DNA of 64,000 nt from assembly GCA_963644855.1 (NCBI GenBank), contig CAVIQL010000013.1:1-64000 (forward strand), read 5' to 3'. Source of the DNA: UBA6398 sp963644855. Its GTDB lineage: Bacteria > Bacteroidota > Bacteroidia > Bacteroidales > Bacteroidaceae. Under the pieces are notes generated by a model, which saw only the letters and a list, made by a program, of their open reading frames with translations, searched no databases and was not told where the DNA came from. The position numbers and the translations under genes were made by a program. This document shows positions 34,378-42,976 of this stretch, in pieces (the stretch's first letter is position 1; every line of letters begins with the position of its first letter).

Positions 34378-36750
34378 GTGGTTTATTTCCCAACTTTGCG
34401 CAACACCCACAATATATTATATGTTCTTGCAACCATACTATTGGGTATGGTTTTACTGACATGCTGTTCTTCCGAGAAATTACTGAATAAAGGAGAAACC
34501 ATACTCACTTCTGTAAAAATGACATCGGCAGACAAAAGCATCAATGCCAAAAATTATGACCGTTATGTAAGACAACACCCCAACTCTAAATGGTTTGGAC
34601 TTGTAAAAGTACCACTTGGAATTTATTGCATGGCTGGCAAAGACACCTCGCGCCATAAAGTTTTGCGCAAACTCGGCGAAGCTCCTGTAATATACGACTC
34701 TATAATGTCGCGAAACTCCTTGACTACATTACGAAACGCCATGATGAGTGCAGGATACCTAAACGCTGGAGCGAAATATACCACCTACCATAAAAGACAC
34801 AAGACAAACGTAGAATATATTCTGCAACCAGGAGCTCTATATTCTATTGACAAAATCACATGGACTGTTGAAAATGCCTCGTTTCGCCAGATTATAAAAA
34901 ACGATTCCGCATCTTCATTGCTTTACAAAGGAATGCCGTGTGATGTAAACGTATTAAGCGAAGAACGCAACAGAGTTGTGAGACTTTTGCAAGACCATGG
35001 GTATTATAATGTCAATCGTGATTTCATTAATTTCACAGCAGACACATCGGCTAACTCTCGCAATGTTGCGTTGAACGTCATGGTTTCCTACGTAAATGGT
35101 GCACGCGATTCGGTCAAAGCGTATGCCCAATATCATGTAGGACGCGTAAATTTCTATTACAATACTTCGGAAGATTCCGTAGCCATAAACACGGACAAGA
35201 ATATTTCCTGCGACACTGTTAGCGATGGAGAGGGGGGAGTTGTTTTAACATATGGGCACAAACTCCTACGTAACAAAACTATGCTGCGTAATGTGTATTT
35301 CCGTAGCGGCGATTTGTACAACCAGTCAAAAGTTCAAAACACCTATCAGAAACTTGGCGCGCTTTCGCTAACCAATTTCGCTTCTGTAAAGCTAAATGAG
35401 GGAGAAATTGATTCATTACAATTGGCAGAGGGGCACGGAACGCTTGATGCAAACATATTTTTGAACACCCGCGACATTAATGCGATAGGTTTCGAAGTAG
35501 AAGGAACCAATATGGCGGGAGACTTGGGCGTTGCCGGTGCTTTATCTTTTGAGAATCGCAATGTTTTTCATGGAGCAGAGAGTTTTGATATGAAGTTGCG
35601 CGGAGCTTTTGAGGCTTTGAATGGGCTTAAAGGTTACAACAACAAGGAAAATTACATTGAGTTCAGCGTTGAAGCCAATCTTAAGATGCCTCTGCTTATT
35701 CGTCCGCTTTCACATCGCCGCCGCATGAGTTCCATTCTTAACTCTGAGATTTCTGTGATGTATAACACGCAAGATCGTCCAGAGTTTCACAGACGAACGC
35801 TTACCGCGGGCATTCGTTATCTATGGAATTCCTGGCAAAACAAGTTACAGCACCGATTGGATTTAGTTAGTCTCAACTATGTTTTCATGCCGTGGATATC
35901 CGACACATTCCGCCACGATTATCTTGAGAACAATACTTCGCGAAATTCTGTGTTGCGATATTCTTATGAAGATTTGTTTATAATGCGCACGGCCTACAAC
36001 ATGCTGTATAATTCCAAGGGTAATCGTTCTACGCGTTTGATGGATTACACAAACAATTCCTATCGGGTTCGTTTTGGCATTGAGACTGCGGGAAATTTTC
36101 TGTACTTGCTTTCGCGCATATTCCATAGCGAAAAAAACACCGACGGGCATTACAAGCTTTTCAACATTGCTTTTGCACAATACGCCAAGTTGGATTTGGA
36201 TTTCGTGAAGAATTTTGTAATCGACGAGCGCAATGCTGTTGCTTTTCATGCCGGTTTAGGATTGGCTCTGCCTTATGGAAATGCTTCTATTGTGCCATAC
36301 GAAAAGCGTTATTTCGCAGGCGGTGCAAATTCTGTGAGAGGTTGGAGTGTGCGCGAACTTGGTCCGGGAAAATACAAAAGCAGTGATGGGAAAATCGACT
36401 TTATTAATCAAACCGGCAATATAAAGTTGGACGTCAATCTGGAGTATCGCACTTTTTTGTTTTGGAAACTCCACGGCGCGGTGTTTGCTGATTGCGGCAA
36501 TATTTGGACTACGCGCAACTATCCCGATCAGCCGGGCGGCATGTTTAGGTTTAATAATTTCTTCAAGCAACTTGCTGCTGCCTATGGCATAGGTTTGAGG
36601 CTCAACCTCGACTATTTTGTGCTTCGTTTCGATGGTGGAATGAAAGCTGTCAATCCTTATTATTCAACTACCCGCGAGCATTTTCCTATTATCCACCCAG
36701 TTTTTTCACGCGACTTTACTTTTCATTTCGCGGTGGGCTTGCCATTTTGA
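34378..36750 (+). CDS. tamL: TamL-like Omp85-family outer-membrane assembly lipoprotein
   Basis: 790 residues with a GTG start directly after the lptB stop. The N-terminus is a lipoprotein signal ending LLTC, with CSSEKLLNKGE just after it, as in the lipidated TamA homologue TamL of Bacteroidota. POTRA-like domains follow (about 45-400), then the Omp85 barrel, with the conserved RFFAGG-type loop seen as KRYFAGGANSVRGW (near residue 641) and the C-terminal FHFAVGLPF ending in Phe. It probably helps insert or export outer-membrane or surface proteins. The 3' end overlaps the convergent DUF4878 lipoprotein gene by 35 bases. A TTG at codon seven is an alternative start. Confidence 0.85.
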   Translation: MVYFPTLRNTHNILYVLATILLGMVLLTCCSSEKLLNKGETILTSVKMTSADKSINAKNYDRYVRQHPNSKWFGLVKVPLGIYCMAGKDTSRHKVLRKLGEAPVIYDSIMSRNSLTTLRNAMMSAGYLNAGAKYTTYHKRHKTNVEYILQPGALYSIDKITWTVENASFRQIIKNDSASSLLYKGMPCDVNVLSEERNRVVRLLQDHGYYNVNRDFINFTADTSANSRNVALNVMVSYVNGARDSVKAYAQYHVGRVNFYYNTSEDSVAINTDKNISCDTVSDGEGGVVLTYGHKLLRNKTMLRNVYFRSGDLYNQSKVQNTYQKLGALSLTNFASVKLNEGEIDSLQLAEGHGTLDANIFLNTRDINAIGFEVEGTNMAGDLGVAGALSFENRNVFHGAESFDMKLRGAFEALNGLKGYNNKENYIEFSVEANLKMPLLIRPLSHRRRMSSILNSEISVMYNTQDRPEFHRRTLTAGIRYLWNSWQNKLQHRLDLVSLNYVFMPWISDTFRHDYLENNTSRNSVLRYSYEDLFIMRTAYNMLYNSKGNRSTRLMDYTNNSYRVRFGIETAGNFLYLLSRIFHSEKNTDGHYKLFNIAFAQYAKLDLDFVKNFVIDERNAVAFHAGLGLALPYGNASIVPYEKRYFAGGANSVRGWSVRELGPGKYKSSDGKIDFINQTGNIKLDVNLEYRTFLFWKLHGAVFADCGNIWTTRNYPDQPGGMFRFNNFFKQLAAAYGIGLRLNLDYFVLRFDGGMKAVNPYYSTTREHFPIIHPVFSRDFTFHFAVGLPF

Positions 36751-37168
36751 TTTTCCAATCTTTGCCTTCTTTCACGAGCCTGAACCGATAGGTTATCTCG
36801 CCTCTTGTTTGTATTGGAAAGCTTCCTATCGTGTCGAAGTTTATTTCGTTGCTAACTTTAATGTGGCATTCCGCTTCGCTGTCGTTTTTAATTTCCACGT
36901 TTTCTATTGCAATCGAAGGGGTGTCTGTAACGTTTTTAAGGCTGTCGATTATTCTACGACTCATGTTTGACGCACAAAACTCCAACACGCGCTTCGAATC
37001 GGCATTTACGTATTCCATTGCATCGACATAGCGGAAATTAAAGAAATTGTAAGCGAATTTATGTGCGCTTCGGGCTACGGATTCTTCCTCTTTGTCATTA
37101 TTTGAGCAGGCCCACAAAGTTGGGAGCAACGCTATTGCTAATGTTATGATTTTGGCGGTACGGTTCAT
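36716..37168 (-). CDS. DUF4878-like lipoprotein (second copy)
   Basis: 150 residues. The signal peptide MNRTAKIITLAIALLPTLWAC gives a lipidated Cys21. The mature region follows the same plan as the lipoprotein at 30713: an N-terminal helix with KFAYNFFNFRYVDAMEYV, then strands ending in RFRLVKEGKDWKIK, where the terminal W-K-I-K mirrors the W-R-L-K of the other copy. Function unknown; likely anchored in the outer or inner membrane facing the periplasm. Its last 35 bases overlap the end of tamL on the other strand. The promoter box is at 37203. Confidence 0.75.
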   Translation of the reverse strand: MNRTAKIITLAIALLPTLWACSNNDKEEESVARSAHKFAYNFFNFRYVDAMEYVNADSKRVLEFCASNMSRRIIDSLKNVTDTPSIAIENVEIKNDSEAECHIKVSNEINFDTIGSFPIQTRGEITYRFRLVKEGKDWKIKMASPPRNEK

Positions 37169-37202
37169 TTATTATATGGTTATCTTTTCCATTAAGGCGG
37201 AA

Positions 37203-37210
37203 CAAATTTA
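37203..37210 (-). promoter_or_regulatory. Promoter -7 box for the second DUF4878 gene
   Basis: Minus strand TAAATTTG matches TAnnTTTG, 35 bases before the start codon. Confidence 0.55.
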
Positions 37211-37258
37211 GCAACAATAACCGTTTTTTTCGTAACTTCGCGTAATTTTTCAAGCCAG

Positions 37259-38044
37259 ATGCTAAGATTTCTATCATTCGGTAGCGGAAGCAGTGGGAAC
37301 TGTTATTTATTAGAGTCATCAGAATCGAGTATTTTGATAGACGCTGGCGTTGGCTATCGAAAGATGAAGAAATATTTTGTGGAATATGGGGTGAACATGG
37401 AAAAGATTGCCGCCATATTTCTCACCCACGACCATACCGACCATATTTCGGCAGTTTCTTCGATGTCGATGTACTTGAAAGTACCGGTTTATGCCACAGA
37501 AATCGTGCACCATAGAGTTCGCACAAATTATAGGATACACGTAAAATTAGACAAAGAGCGTGTAAACATTATTGAGAAGTACAAACCGGTGGGCGTTGGC
37601 GGATTTACTCTCGAAGCATTCGATGTTCCTCACGACAGTGCCGATTGTTCGGGCTACACTGTATGCTACGGCGACAAACGATTTGTATTGATAACCGATT
37701 GCGGTAGGATTACCGATGAAGTGAAACGCCGTGCACTCGAAGCAGACTACCTTGTGATTGAATCCAACTACGATTCACATATGCTCGAAACCGGACCTTA
37801 TCCCATGAATTTACGCAATCGCATTTCCTGCCCCACAGGACATTTGTCGAACAACGAGACTGCGGATTTTTTGAATGGGAATGATTTCGCAGAATTGAAA
37901 CAAGTTTTCCTCTGCCATTTGAGTGAAAACAACAATACGCCCGAACTTGTAAACGCTGCCATATCCCAAGCGTTGCAGACAAAAAACGTTCCGTTTCATG
38001 TGCTCGACCGTCGCAAAGTAAACGGATTTTTCACCCTTGAGTAG
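37259..38044 (+). CDS. WalJ/YycJ-like metallo-beta-lactamase-fold hydrolase
   Basis: 261 residues. The opening FLSFGSGSSGNCYLL and the metal-binding HDHTDH (57-62) identify the WalJ (YycJ) branch of MBL-fold hydrolases. Further ligands are expected in VPHDSAD (near 124), ITDCG (near 146), and HLSENN (near 220). Members are predicted or shown to be DNA-acting nucleases related to repair or cell-wall stress, with two metals in the active site. The gene stands alone and is divergent from the DUF4878 lipoprotein. Cytoplasmic; no signal peptide. Confidence 0.87.
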   Translation: MLRFLSFGSGSSGNCYLLESSESSILIDAGVGYRKMKKYFVEYGVNMEKIAAIFLTHDHTDHISAVSSMSMYLKVPVYATEIVHHRVRTNYRIHVKLDKERVNIIEKYKPVGVGGFTLEAFDVPHDSADCSGYTVCYGDKRFVLITDCGRITDEVKRRALEADYLVIESNYDSHMLETGPYPMNLRNRISCPTGHLSNNETADFLNGNDFAELKQVFLCHLSENNNTPELVNAAISQALQTKNVPFHVLDRRKVNGFFTLE

Positions 38045-38095
38045 GCATTCCGCAGCATTGCCCTCCTACATTATTTTCACCCCTTTTTATGCCCC

Positions 38096-38182
38096 AAAAA
38101 CAATGTCCGATATTATTTAAAAAAGGTCGGACATTGTTTAAATAATGTCGGATATTATTTTTACGAAATGCGACATCGTATT
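38096..38182. repeat. 21-nt modular repeat, locus I
   Basis: Three exact-phase modules (cores AATGTCCGATATT, AGGTCGGACATT, AATGTCGGATATT, exactly 21 bases apart) and a fourth, weaker one. It lies in the 317-base gap before galM. The remaining bases up to 38361 show nothing else clear. Confidence 0.88.
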
Positions 38183-38361
38183 TTGCAATAATACACCCCA
38201 AAAAACACGCAACAAACAACGTTGCAAATCCGATAAATACACGTCTGAAAATAATCTGCGCTTTTTTCACCAAACTCTTTGCCAAGTCAAAAATAATAGT
38301 TTACTTTGCAATACTGACATTAAAAAATAGCCATATTACTAACCTTAAAAAAATTAGAATC

Positions 38362-39447
38362 ATGGTAGAAGGACAACTAAACAAAAGTGGACTCAACCCA
38401 GAGAATTTCCGTAAAACATTAAACGGAAAGGAGATTAACTTATACACATTGCGCAATAGCGACGGCAATGAAGTGTCGCTTACCAACTATGGAGGCGCAG
38501 TGGTAGCCATTATGGTGCCCGACAAAAACGGACATCTGGCAAACATTATTCAGGGTCATGACAACATCGACGATGTAATTCAAAGCCCCGAGCCATTCCT
38601 CAGCACCCTGGTGGGACGCTATGCCAACCGCATTGCAAAAGGGAAATTCGTGCTCAACGGCAAAGACTACTATCTGGCGATAAACAACGGCCCCAACCAT
38701 CTCCACGGAGGTCCCACAGGATTTCATTCAAAAGTTTGGGACGTAGAACGCGTAGACGAGCGCGCAATAGTTTTGCGCTACATATCGCCATATTACGAAG
38801 AAGGCTTCCCCGGCGAACTCAAAATGACCGTAATGTTTACGTTTACCGACAACAACGAGTTGATAATCGACTACAAAGGCACTTGCAACAAGAAAACCAT
38901 CGTAAACATGACACATCACGGATTTTTCTCGCTTGCAGGCATAGCCAACCCCACACCTTCGGCAGAAAATGTGATATGCCAGATAAACGCCGACTACTAT
39001 CTACCAATCGACGAAACATCAATTCCCACGGGCGAGGTGTTAAAAGTAGAAGGCACACCATTTGATTTTCGCGAACCCCATGCTGTGGGCGACAGAATCA
39101 ACGACGATGACGTGCAAATCAAAAACGGCGCAGGCTATGACCACTGCTTCATTCTAAACAAGCATGAACCGGGCGAATTAACCTTTGCTGCAAAAATCAA
39201 AGAGCCCGAAAGCGGACGCACAATGGAGGTTTACACCACAGAACCGGGCGTACAATTCTACTCAGACAACTGGGCAGACGGATACAAAGGACAAAACGGT
39301 GCAACATTCCCACGCCGCAGCGCACTATGCTTTGAAGCACAACATTTCCCCGATAGTCCTAACCACGCATACTTCCCGCCAGTGGTATTGCGCCCCGGAG
39401 AAATCTATACACAAAAGACTATCTACAAATTCGGAGTGGAAGACTAA
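38362..39447 (+). CDS. galM: Aldose 1-epimerase (galactose mutarotase)
   Basis: 361 residues. The active-site features are present: GRYANRIAKGKF with the sugar-binding Arg and Asn near residues 87-98, NGPNHLHGG (near 112) with a catalytic His, MTHHGFFSLAG (His near 189) and the C-terminal CFEAQHFPDSPNH with the catalytic Glu. The enzyme interconverts alpha and beta anomers of galactose so galactokinase can use the sugar. No signal peptide, so cytoplasmic. It heads the galM-transporter-galK cluster seen in Bacteroides relatives. Confidence 0.94.
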   Translation: MVEGQLNKSGLNPENFRKTLNGKEINLYTLRNSDGNEVSLTNYGGAVVAIMVPDKNGHLANIIQGHDNIDDVIQSPEPFLSTLVGRYANRIAKGKFVLNGKDYYLAINNGPNHLHGGPTGFHSKVWDVERVDERAIVLRYISPYYEEGFPGELKMTVMFTFTDNNELIIDYKGTCNKKTIVNMTHHGFFSLAGIANPTPSAENVICQINADYYLPIDETSIPTGEVLKVEGTPFDFREPHAVGDRINDDDVQIKNGAGYDHCFILNKHEPGELTFAAKIKEPESGRTMEVYTTEPGVQFYSDNWADGYKGQNGATFPRRSALCFEAQHFPDSPNHAYFPPVVLRPGEIYTQKTIYKFGVED

Positions 39448-39497
39448 AAAACAAACAAGCAATACAATATTAATAATACAATAATCTAAAAAATAAA

Positions 39498-40784
39498 ATG
39501 GCACAAAAAACAAAACAATGGGCTGCGATTGTAATGATGGTCGCACTCTTCGCAATGATTGCGTTCGTGACAAACCTATGCTCACCTATGGCAGTCATCG
39601 TACAGAACCAATTCGGAGCTTCTGAGTTCCAATCCCAAATCGGTAACTATGCAAACTTCATAGCCTACCTCGTAATGGGTATTCCTTCTGGTATGCTTAT
39701 CGTGAAATTCGGCTACAAGAAGACAGCACTCCTTGCACTCATCGTCGGAATTATCGGTATGGTATTGGAACTCCTTTCGGGAACACTCGAAAGCATGTGG
39801 ATCTATTTGCTCGGCGCATTCATCGCAGGCTTCTGCATGTGTATGCTCAACACCGTGGTAAACCCCTTGCTCAACGTCTTGGGCGGCGGCGGCAATACCG
39901 GTAATCAGCTCATTCAGATTGGCGGCGCATTCAACAGCGCAGCAGCAGTAGCAGTTTACATCATACTCGGAGCCTTAATTGGTGAGGTAACAAAAGAAAC
40001 AGCAATCGTTGACGCAGCACCAGCAATGTATATCGCTTTGGCAATATTCGTAGTTGCATTCATCGTATTGCTTCTTACCAAAATCGAAGAGCCCAAACAA
40101 GAGCCCGTTAAGGCAGAACTTATAAAAGGAGCACTTAGCCACCGCCACTTTGCCCTTGGTGCATTGGCAATATTCCTATACATGAGCGTAGAAGTTGGTA
40201 CTCCTACTTACATGATCAAATATCTTATCAGTGATGTCGGAATTTCTGCAGGCGTAGCTTCTTTGATAGCAGCCGTTTATTGGTTTGCAATGTTCATCGG
40301 ACGTACAATCGGCGGTTCAATCGGTGGCAAAGTTTCTAGCCGTGCCATGGTTTCTACCGTAGCTATCGCAGCAATTGCTTTGTTGGCTTTCGGAATGTTG
40401 GCACCAAGCACTCTGACCGTACAAGTACCCGGTGTAGACTGGGCAAATCTCTCTGTGATTTGGGTAAATGTACCCGTTGGCGTTGCAGCATTCATTTGCG
40501 TAGGTCTTTGCACCTCTGTAATGTGGGGCGGTATCTTTAACATGGCTGTTGAAGGCCTTGGCAAATACACGGCAGCCGCTTCTGGTATCTTCATGACAAT
40601 GGTATTTGGTTGCGCAATAATGGTAGCTTTGCAGGCAGTTGTTGCAGAACAAACCGGAAGCTATCTCATTAGCTACATTATCCCACTCGCTTGCGCAGCA
40701 TACATCTTGTTCTACGCATTGGTAGGAAGTCGCGTAAAGAAAACCGCAGGCAGTGAAAACGAAAACCTTAAAGAAGTAGAGTAA
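39498..40784 (+). CDS. MFS glucose/galactose transporter (FHS family)
   Basis: 428 residues, 12 predicted membrane helices. The segment NTVVNPLLNVLGGGGNTGNQL (near residues 118-137) corresponds to the conserved NP...LG loop of the fucose-galactose-glucose:H+ symporter family. GRTIGGSIGGKV (near 274) is the second MFS loop. Flanked by galM and galK, so galactose (or glucose) is the likely cargo. It is linked to galK by a 70-base gap holding a stable hairpin without a T-run, which may adjust the ratio of the two products. Confidence 0.88.
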   Translation: MAQKTKQWAAIVMMVALFAMIAFVTNLCSPMAVIVQNQFGASEFQSQIGNYANFIAYLVMGIPSGMLIVKFGYKKTALLALIVGIIGMVLELLSGTLESMWIYLLGAFIAGFCMCMLNTVVNPLLNVLGGGGNTGNQLIQIGGAFNSAAAVAVYIILGALIGEVTKETAIVDAAPAMYIALAIFVVAFIVLLLTKIEEPKQEPVKAELIKGALSHRHFALGALAIFLYMSVEVGTPTYMIKYLISDVGISAGVASLIAAVYWFAMFIGRTIGGSIGGKVSSRAMVSTVAIAAIALLAFGMLAPSTLTVQVPGVDWANLSVIWVNVPVGVAAFICVGLCTSVMWGGIFNMAVEGLGKYTAAASGIFMTMVFGCAIMVALQAVVAEQTGSYLISYIIPLACAAYILFYALVGSRVKKTAGSENENLKEVE

Positions 40785-40796
40785 TAACCCAAGTCG

Positions 40797-40829
40797 TTAT
40801 AGGGCTGTGCCAAAAGCATAGCCCTATAA
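40797..40829 (+). other. Intercistronic hairpin between transporter and galK
   Basis: Ten-bp perfect arms (TTATAGGGCT and AGCCCTATAA) with a 13-base loop. No T-run follows, so it is more likely an RNA-processing or stability element than a terminator. Confidence 0.6.
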
Positions 40830-40854
40830 TGGCAAACCTAAAAATATAATTATT

Positions 40855-42015
40855 ATGAAATTAAAAATAGATGACGTTCGCAGCCGTTTCATCAAGCATT
40901 TCGACGGCAGCACAGGAAACGTTTACGCTTCGCCGGGACGTATCAACCTTATTGGCGAGCACACTGATTACAACGACGGATTTGTATTCCCCGGAGCAGT
41001 AGAACAAGGTATTATCGCAGAAATTAAGCCAAACAAATCGCGTAAAGTTTGCGCCTACTCTATCGATTTGAAAGACTATGTTGAATTTAGTCTTGACGAT
41101 GAGCAAGGACCTTCTGCAACTCATTTCCGTTTTGTATATGGTGTTTGTCGCGAAATGATGAAACTCGGCGTTCCTGTAGAAGGTTTCAACACTGCTTTCG
41201 CAGGCGATGTTCCCCTCGGTGCTGGTATGTCTTCATCTGCCGCACTTGAAAGCACATTTGCTTTCGCACTCAACGATCTTTTCGGCGGTAACAAAATCGA
41301 CAAATTCACTCTTGCAAAAGTTGGTCAGGCTACCGAACACAACTATATCGGAACAAATTGTGGTATTATGGATCAATTTGCTTCTGTATTCGGTAAATCC
41401 GAAAACTTAATGCGTCTTGACTGCCGCTCTTTGCAGTACAAATATTTCCCTTGGCACCCGAAAGATTATCGTCTTGTACTTCTCAACTCACAGGTTAAGC
41501 ACGAACTTGCAAGTTCTGCCTACAACCAGCGTCGCAAGAGTTGTGAAAACGTAGCAGAAGTTTTGAAGAAACGTTTCCAGGGGGTTAATTCTCTACGCGA
41601 TGCAAATTATGATATGCTCGACGCAGTGAAAAATGAAGTAAGCGAAGAAGATGCTTTGCGCGCAAGATACGTAATCGGAGAGAAATATCGCGTAATGGAA
41701 GTATGCGTAGCTCTCGAAGAAGACGATTACGAAGAAGTTGGTCGCAAGATGTTTGAGACCCACCACGGACTTTCAAAGGAATACGAAGTATCATGCCCCG
41801 AGCTTGATTTCCTAAACGATGTTGCCAAGAGTTGTGGAGTTACCGGTTCGCGCATAATGGGCGGCGGTTTCGGTGGCTGTACTATCAACCTCGTCAGCAA
41901 CGAACTTTACGAAAACTTCGTAGGCACTGCAAAGCAGGCATACAAGGAGAAATTCGGCATCGAGCCAGTTGTTATCGACGTAGTAATCGGTGATGGTTCA
42001 CGCAGACTCTGCTAA
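40855..42015 (+). CDS. galK: Galactokinase
   Basis: 386 residues. The galactokinase signature GRINLIGEHTDYN (28-40), the GHMP ATP-binding loop GAGMSSSAALE (near 121) and the C-terminal GGGFGGC motif (near 338) are all complete. The enzyme phosphorylates galactose to galactose 1-phosphate in the first committed step of the Leloir pathway. galT and galE are not in the window. The cluster ends in a strong terminator at 42040. Confidence 0.97.
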   Translation: MKLKIDDVRSRFIKHFDGSTGNVYASPGRINLIGEHTDYNDGFVFPGAVEQGIIAEIKPNKSRKVCAYSIDLKDYVEFSLDDEQGPSATHFRFVYGVCREMMKLGVPVEGFNTAFAGDVPLGAGMSSSAALESTFAFALNDLFGGNKIDKFTLAKVGQATEHNYIGTNCGIMDQFASVFGKSENLMRLDCRSLQYKYFPWHPKDYRLVLLNSQVKHELASSAYNQRRKSCENVAEVLKKRFQGVNSLRDANYDMLDAVKNEVSEEDALRARYVIGEKYRVMEVCVALEEDDYEEVGRKMFETHHGLSKEYEVSCPELDFLNDVAKSCGVTGSRIMGGGFGGCTINLVSNELYENFVGTAKQAYKEKFGIEPVVIDVVIGDGSRRLC

Positions 42016-42039
42016 GAATTAAAAATAGCAATACAATTC

Positions 42040-42080
42040 AGATGCTCTGCCATATTGTTTTGGCAGGGCATCTTTTTTTG
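42040..42080 (+). terminator. Intrinsic terminator of the gal cluster
   Basis: AGATGCTCTGCCA pairs with TGGCAGGGCATCT (one G-U), followed by seven T. Confidence 0.92.
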
Positions 42081-42090
42081 AAACGCCATT

Positions 42091-42963
42091 ATGTTCACCA
42101 TTCCACAGCTATTGCTTCTTTTGGGTTTTGGCACGTTTATCATCATAATATTTTGCCTTGCTTTTTTTCGCAAGCCCAATAAGCGTGAAAAGCCTAACGA
42201 TATATTTTCTACAGCAGAGATAAAGTTTTCTCCAAAAGAGAACAGATATATTGTACGAGGTAAAAGATTGCTGCCCGTAAGTATTGCTGTTTCGCTGTTT
42301 TTCGAGACATTCAATCAGAATCGTTGGGCTGAAGAAAAATCAAAACAGACAGGAAAACCATCTGAACTTATCATAGAAGAATGGAATTTGAAAGGCGAAA
42401 TGGCACGTAGGACTGGAGTTTTCCTACACGACGAAATTTCACGCTACTTCATAGGATTGCCGATGAAAGGGCGCTTTCGTTTCAATTTCAAAAGCAAACA
42501 TTTGAACGTAGACAAGGATATAAGTATTGAAAAAGAGGAAACTCTTTTCATGAAATTCGTTGAGAAGGAAAAATTACGTGTCTACCGCACAAACTATCTT
42601 ATTGCCGATCGTGGATTAAAACTTGCCGGGAGAGTAGCATTCGTTGGAATTTATGAGGACGGCTATGAAATTTACGATTGGAAGCGTGCAAAGGGTATTA
42701 CAGACGTCAACGGCAATCCCATAACCAAGAATGGGTTTGGCGTTAAAGGGAAAAACGGAATGGAAACCATTGACGATACACCGTTTTGGCATTATGCGCT
42801 GCAACTAAACCTTTACCGCGCTATTTTAGAGAAGACAAACCATATAGTTGTCCGTAGGATTTTCTTGATAGACATCTGCCCTACCAAAGAAAGCTACACA
42901 AAGATTTCTGTGCCGCTTATGAACGAAGAGATGTCAAAGGTATTGAAATTTCTATCGGCTTAG
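42091..42963 (+). CDS. Membrane-anchored PD-(D/E)XK nuclease-like protein with a substituted active-site residue
   Basis: 290 residues. One N-terminal membrane helix (about 4-26) is followed by a cytoplasmic domain whose landmarks match RecB-like PD-(D/E)XK nucleases: TGVFLHDEI (His113), LKLAGRVAFVG, the D-x-K strand EIYDWKRAKGI (Asp196, Lys198) and the Q-motif FWHYALQLNLYRAIL (Gln238, Tyr242). In active relatives the AGR segment reads AGxxD; here the Asp position is Ala183, so catalysis may be lost or rearranged. The protein could bind DNA at the membrane or be a regulatory paralogue. It starts just after the gal terminator and is convergent with the TPR gene. No operon partner. Confidence 0.62.
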   Translation: MFTIPQLLLLLGFGTFIIIIFCLAFFRKPNKREKPNDIFSTAEIKFSPKENRYIVRGKRLLPVSIAVSLFFETFNQNRWAEEKSKQTGKPSELIIEEWNLKGEMARRTGVFLHDEISRYFIGLPMKGRFRFNFKSKHLNVDKDISIEKEETLFMKFVEKEKLRVYRTNYLIADRGLKLAGRVAFVGIYEDGYEIYDWKRAKGITDVNGNPITKNGFGVKGKNGMETIDDTPFWHYALQLNLYRAILEKTNHIVVRRIFLIDICPTKESYTKISVPLMNEEMSKVLKFLSA

Positions 42964-42976
42964 CGTCGAAGCATAA

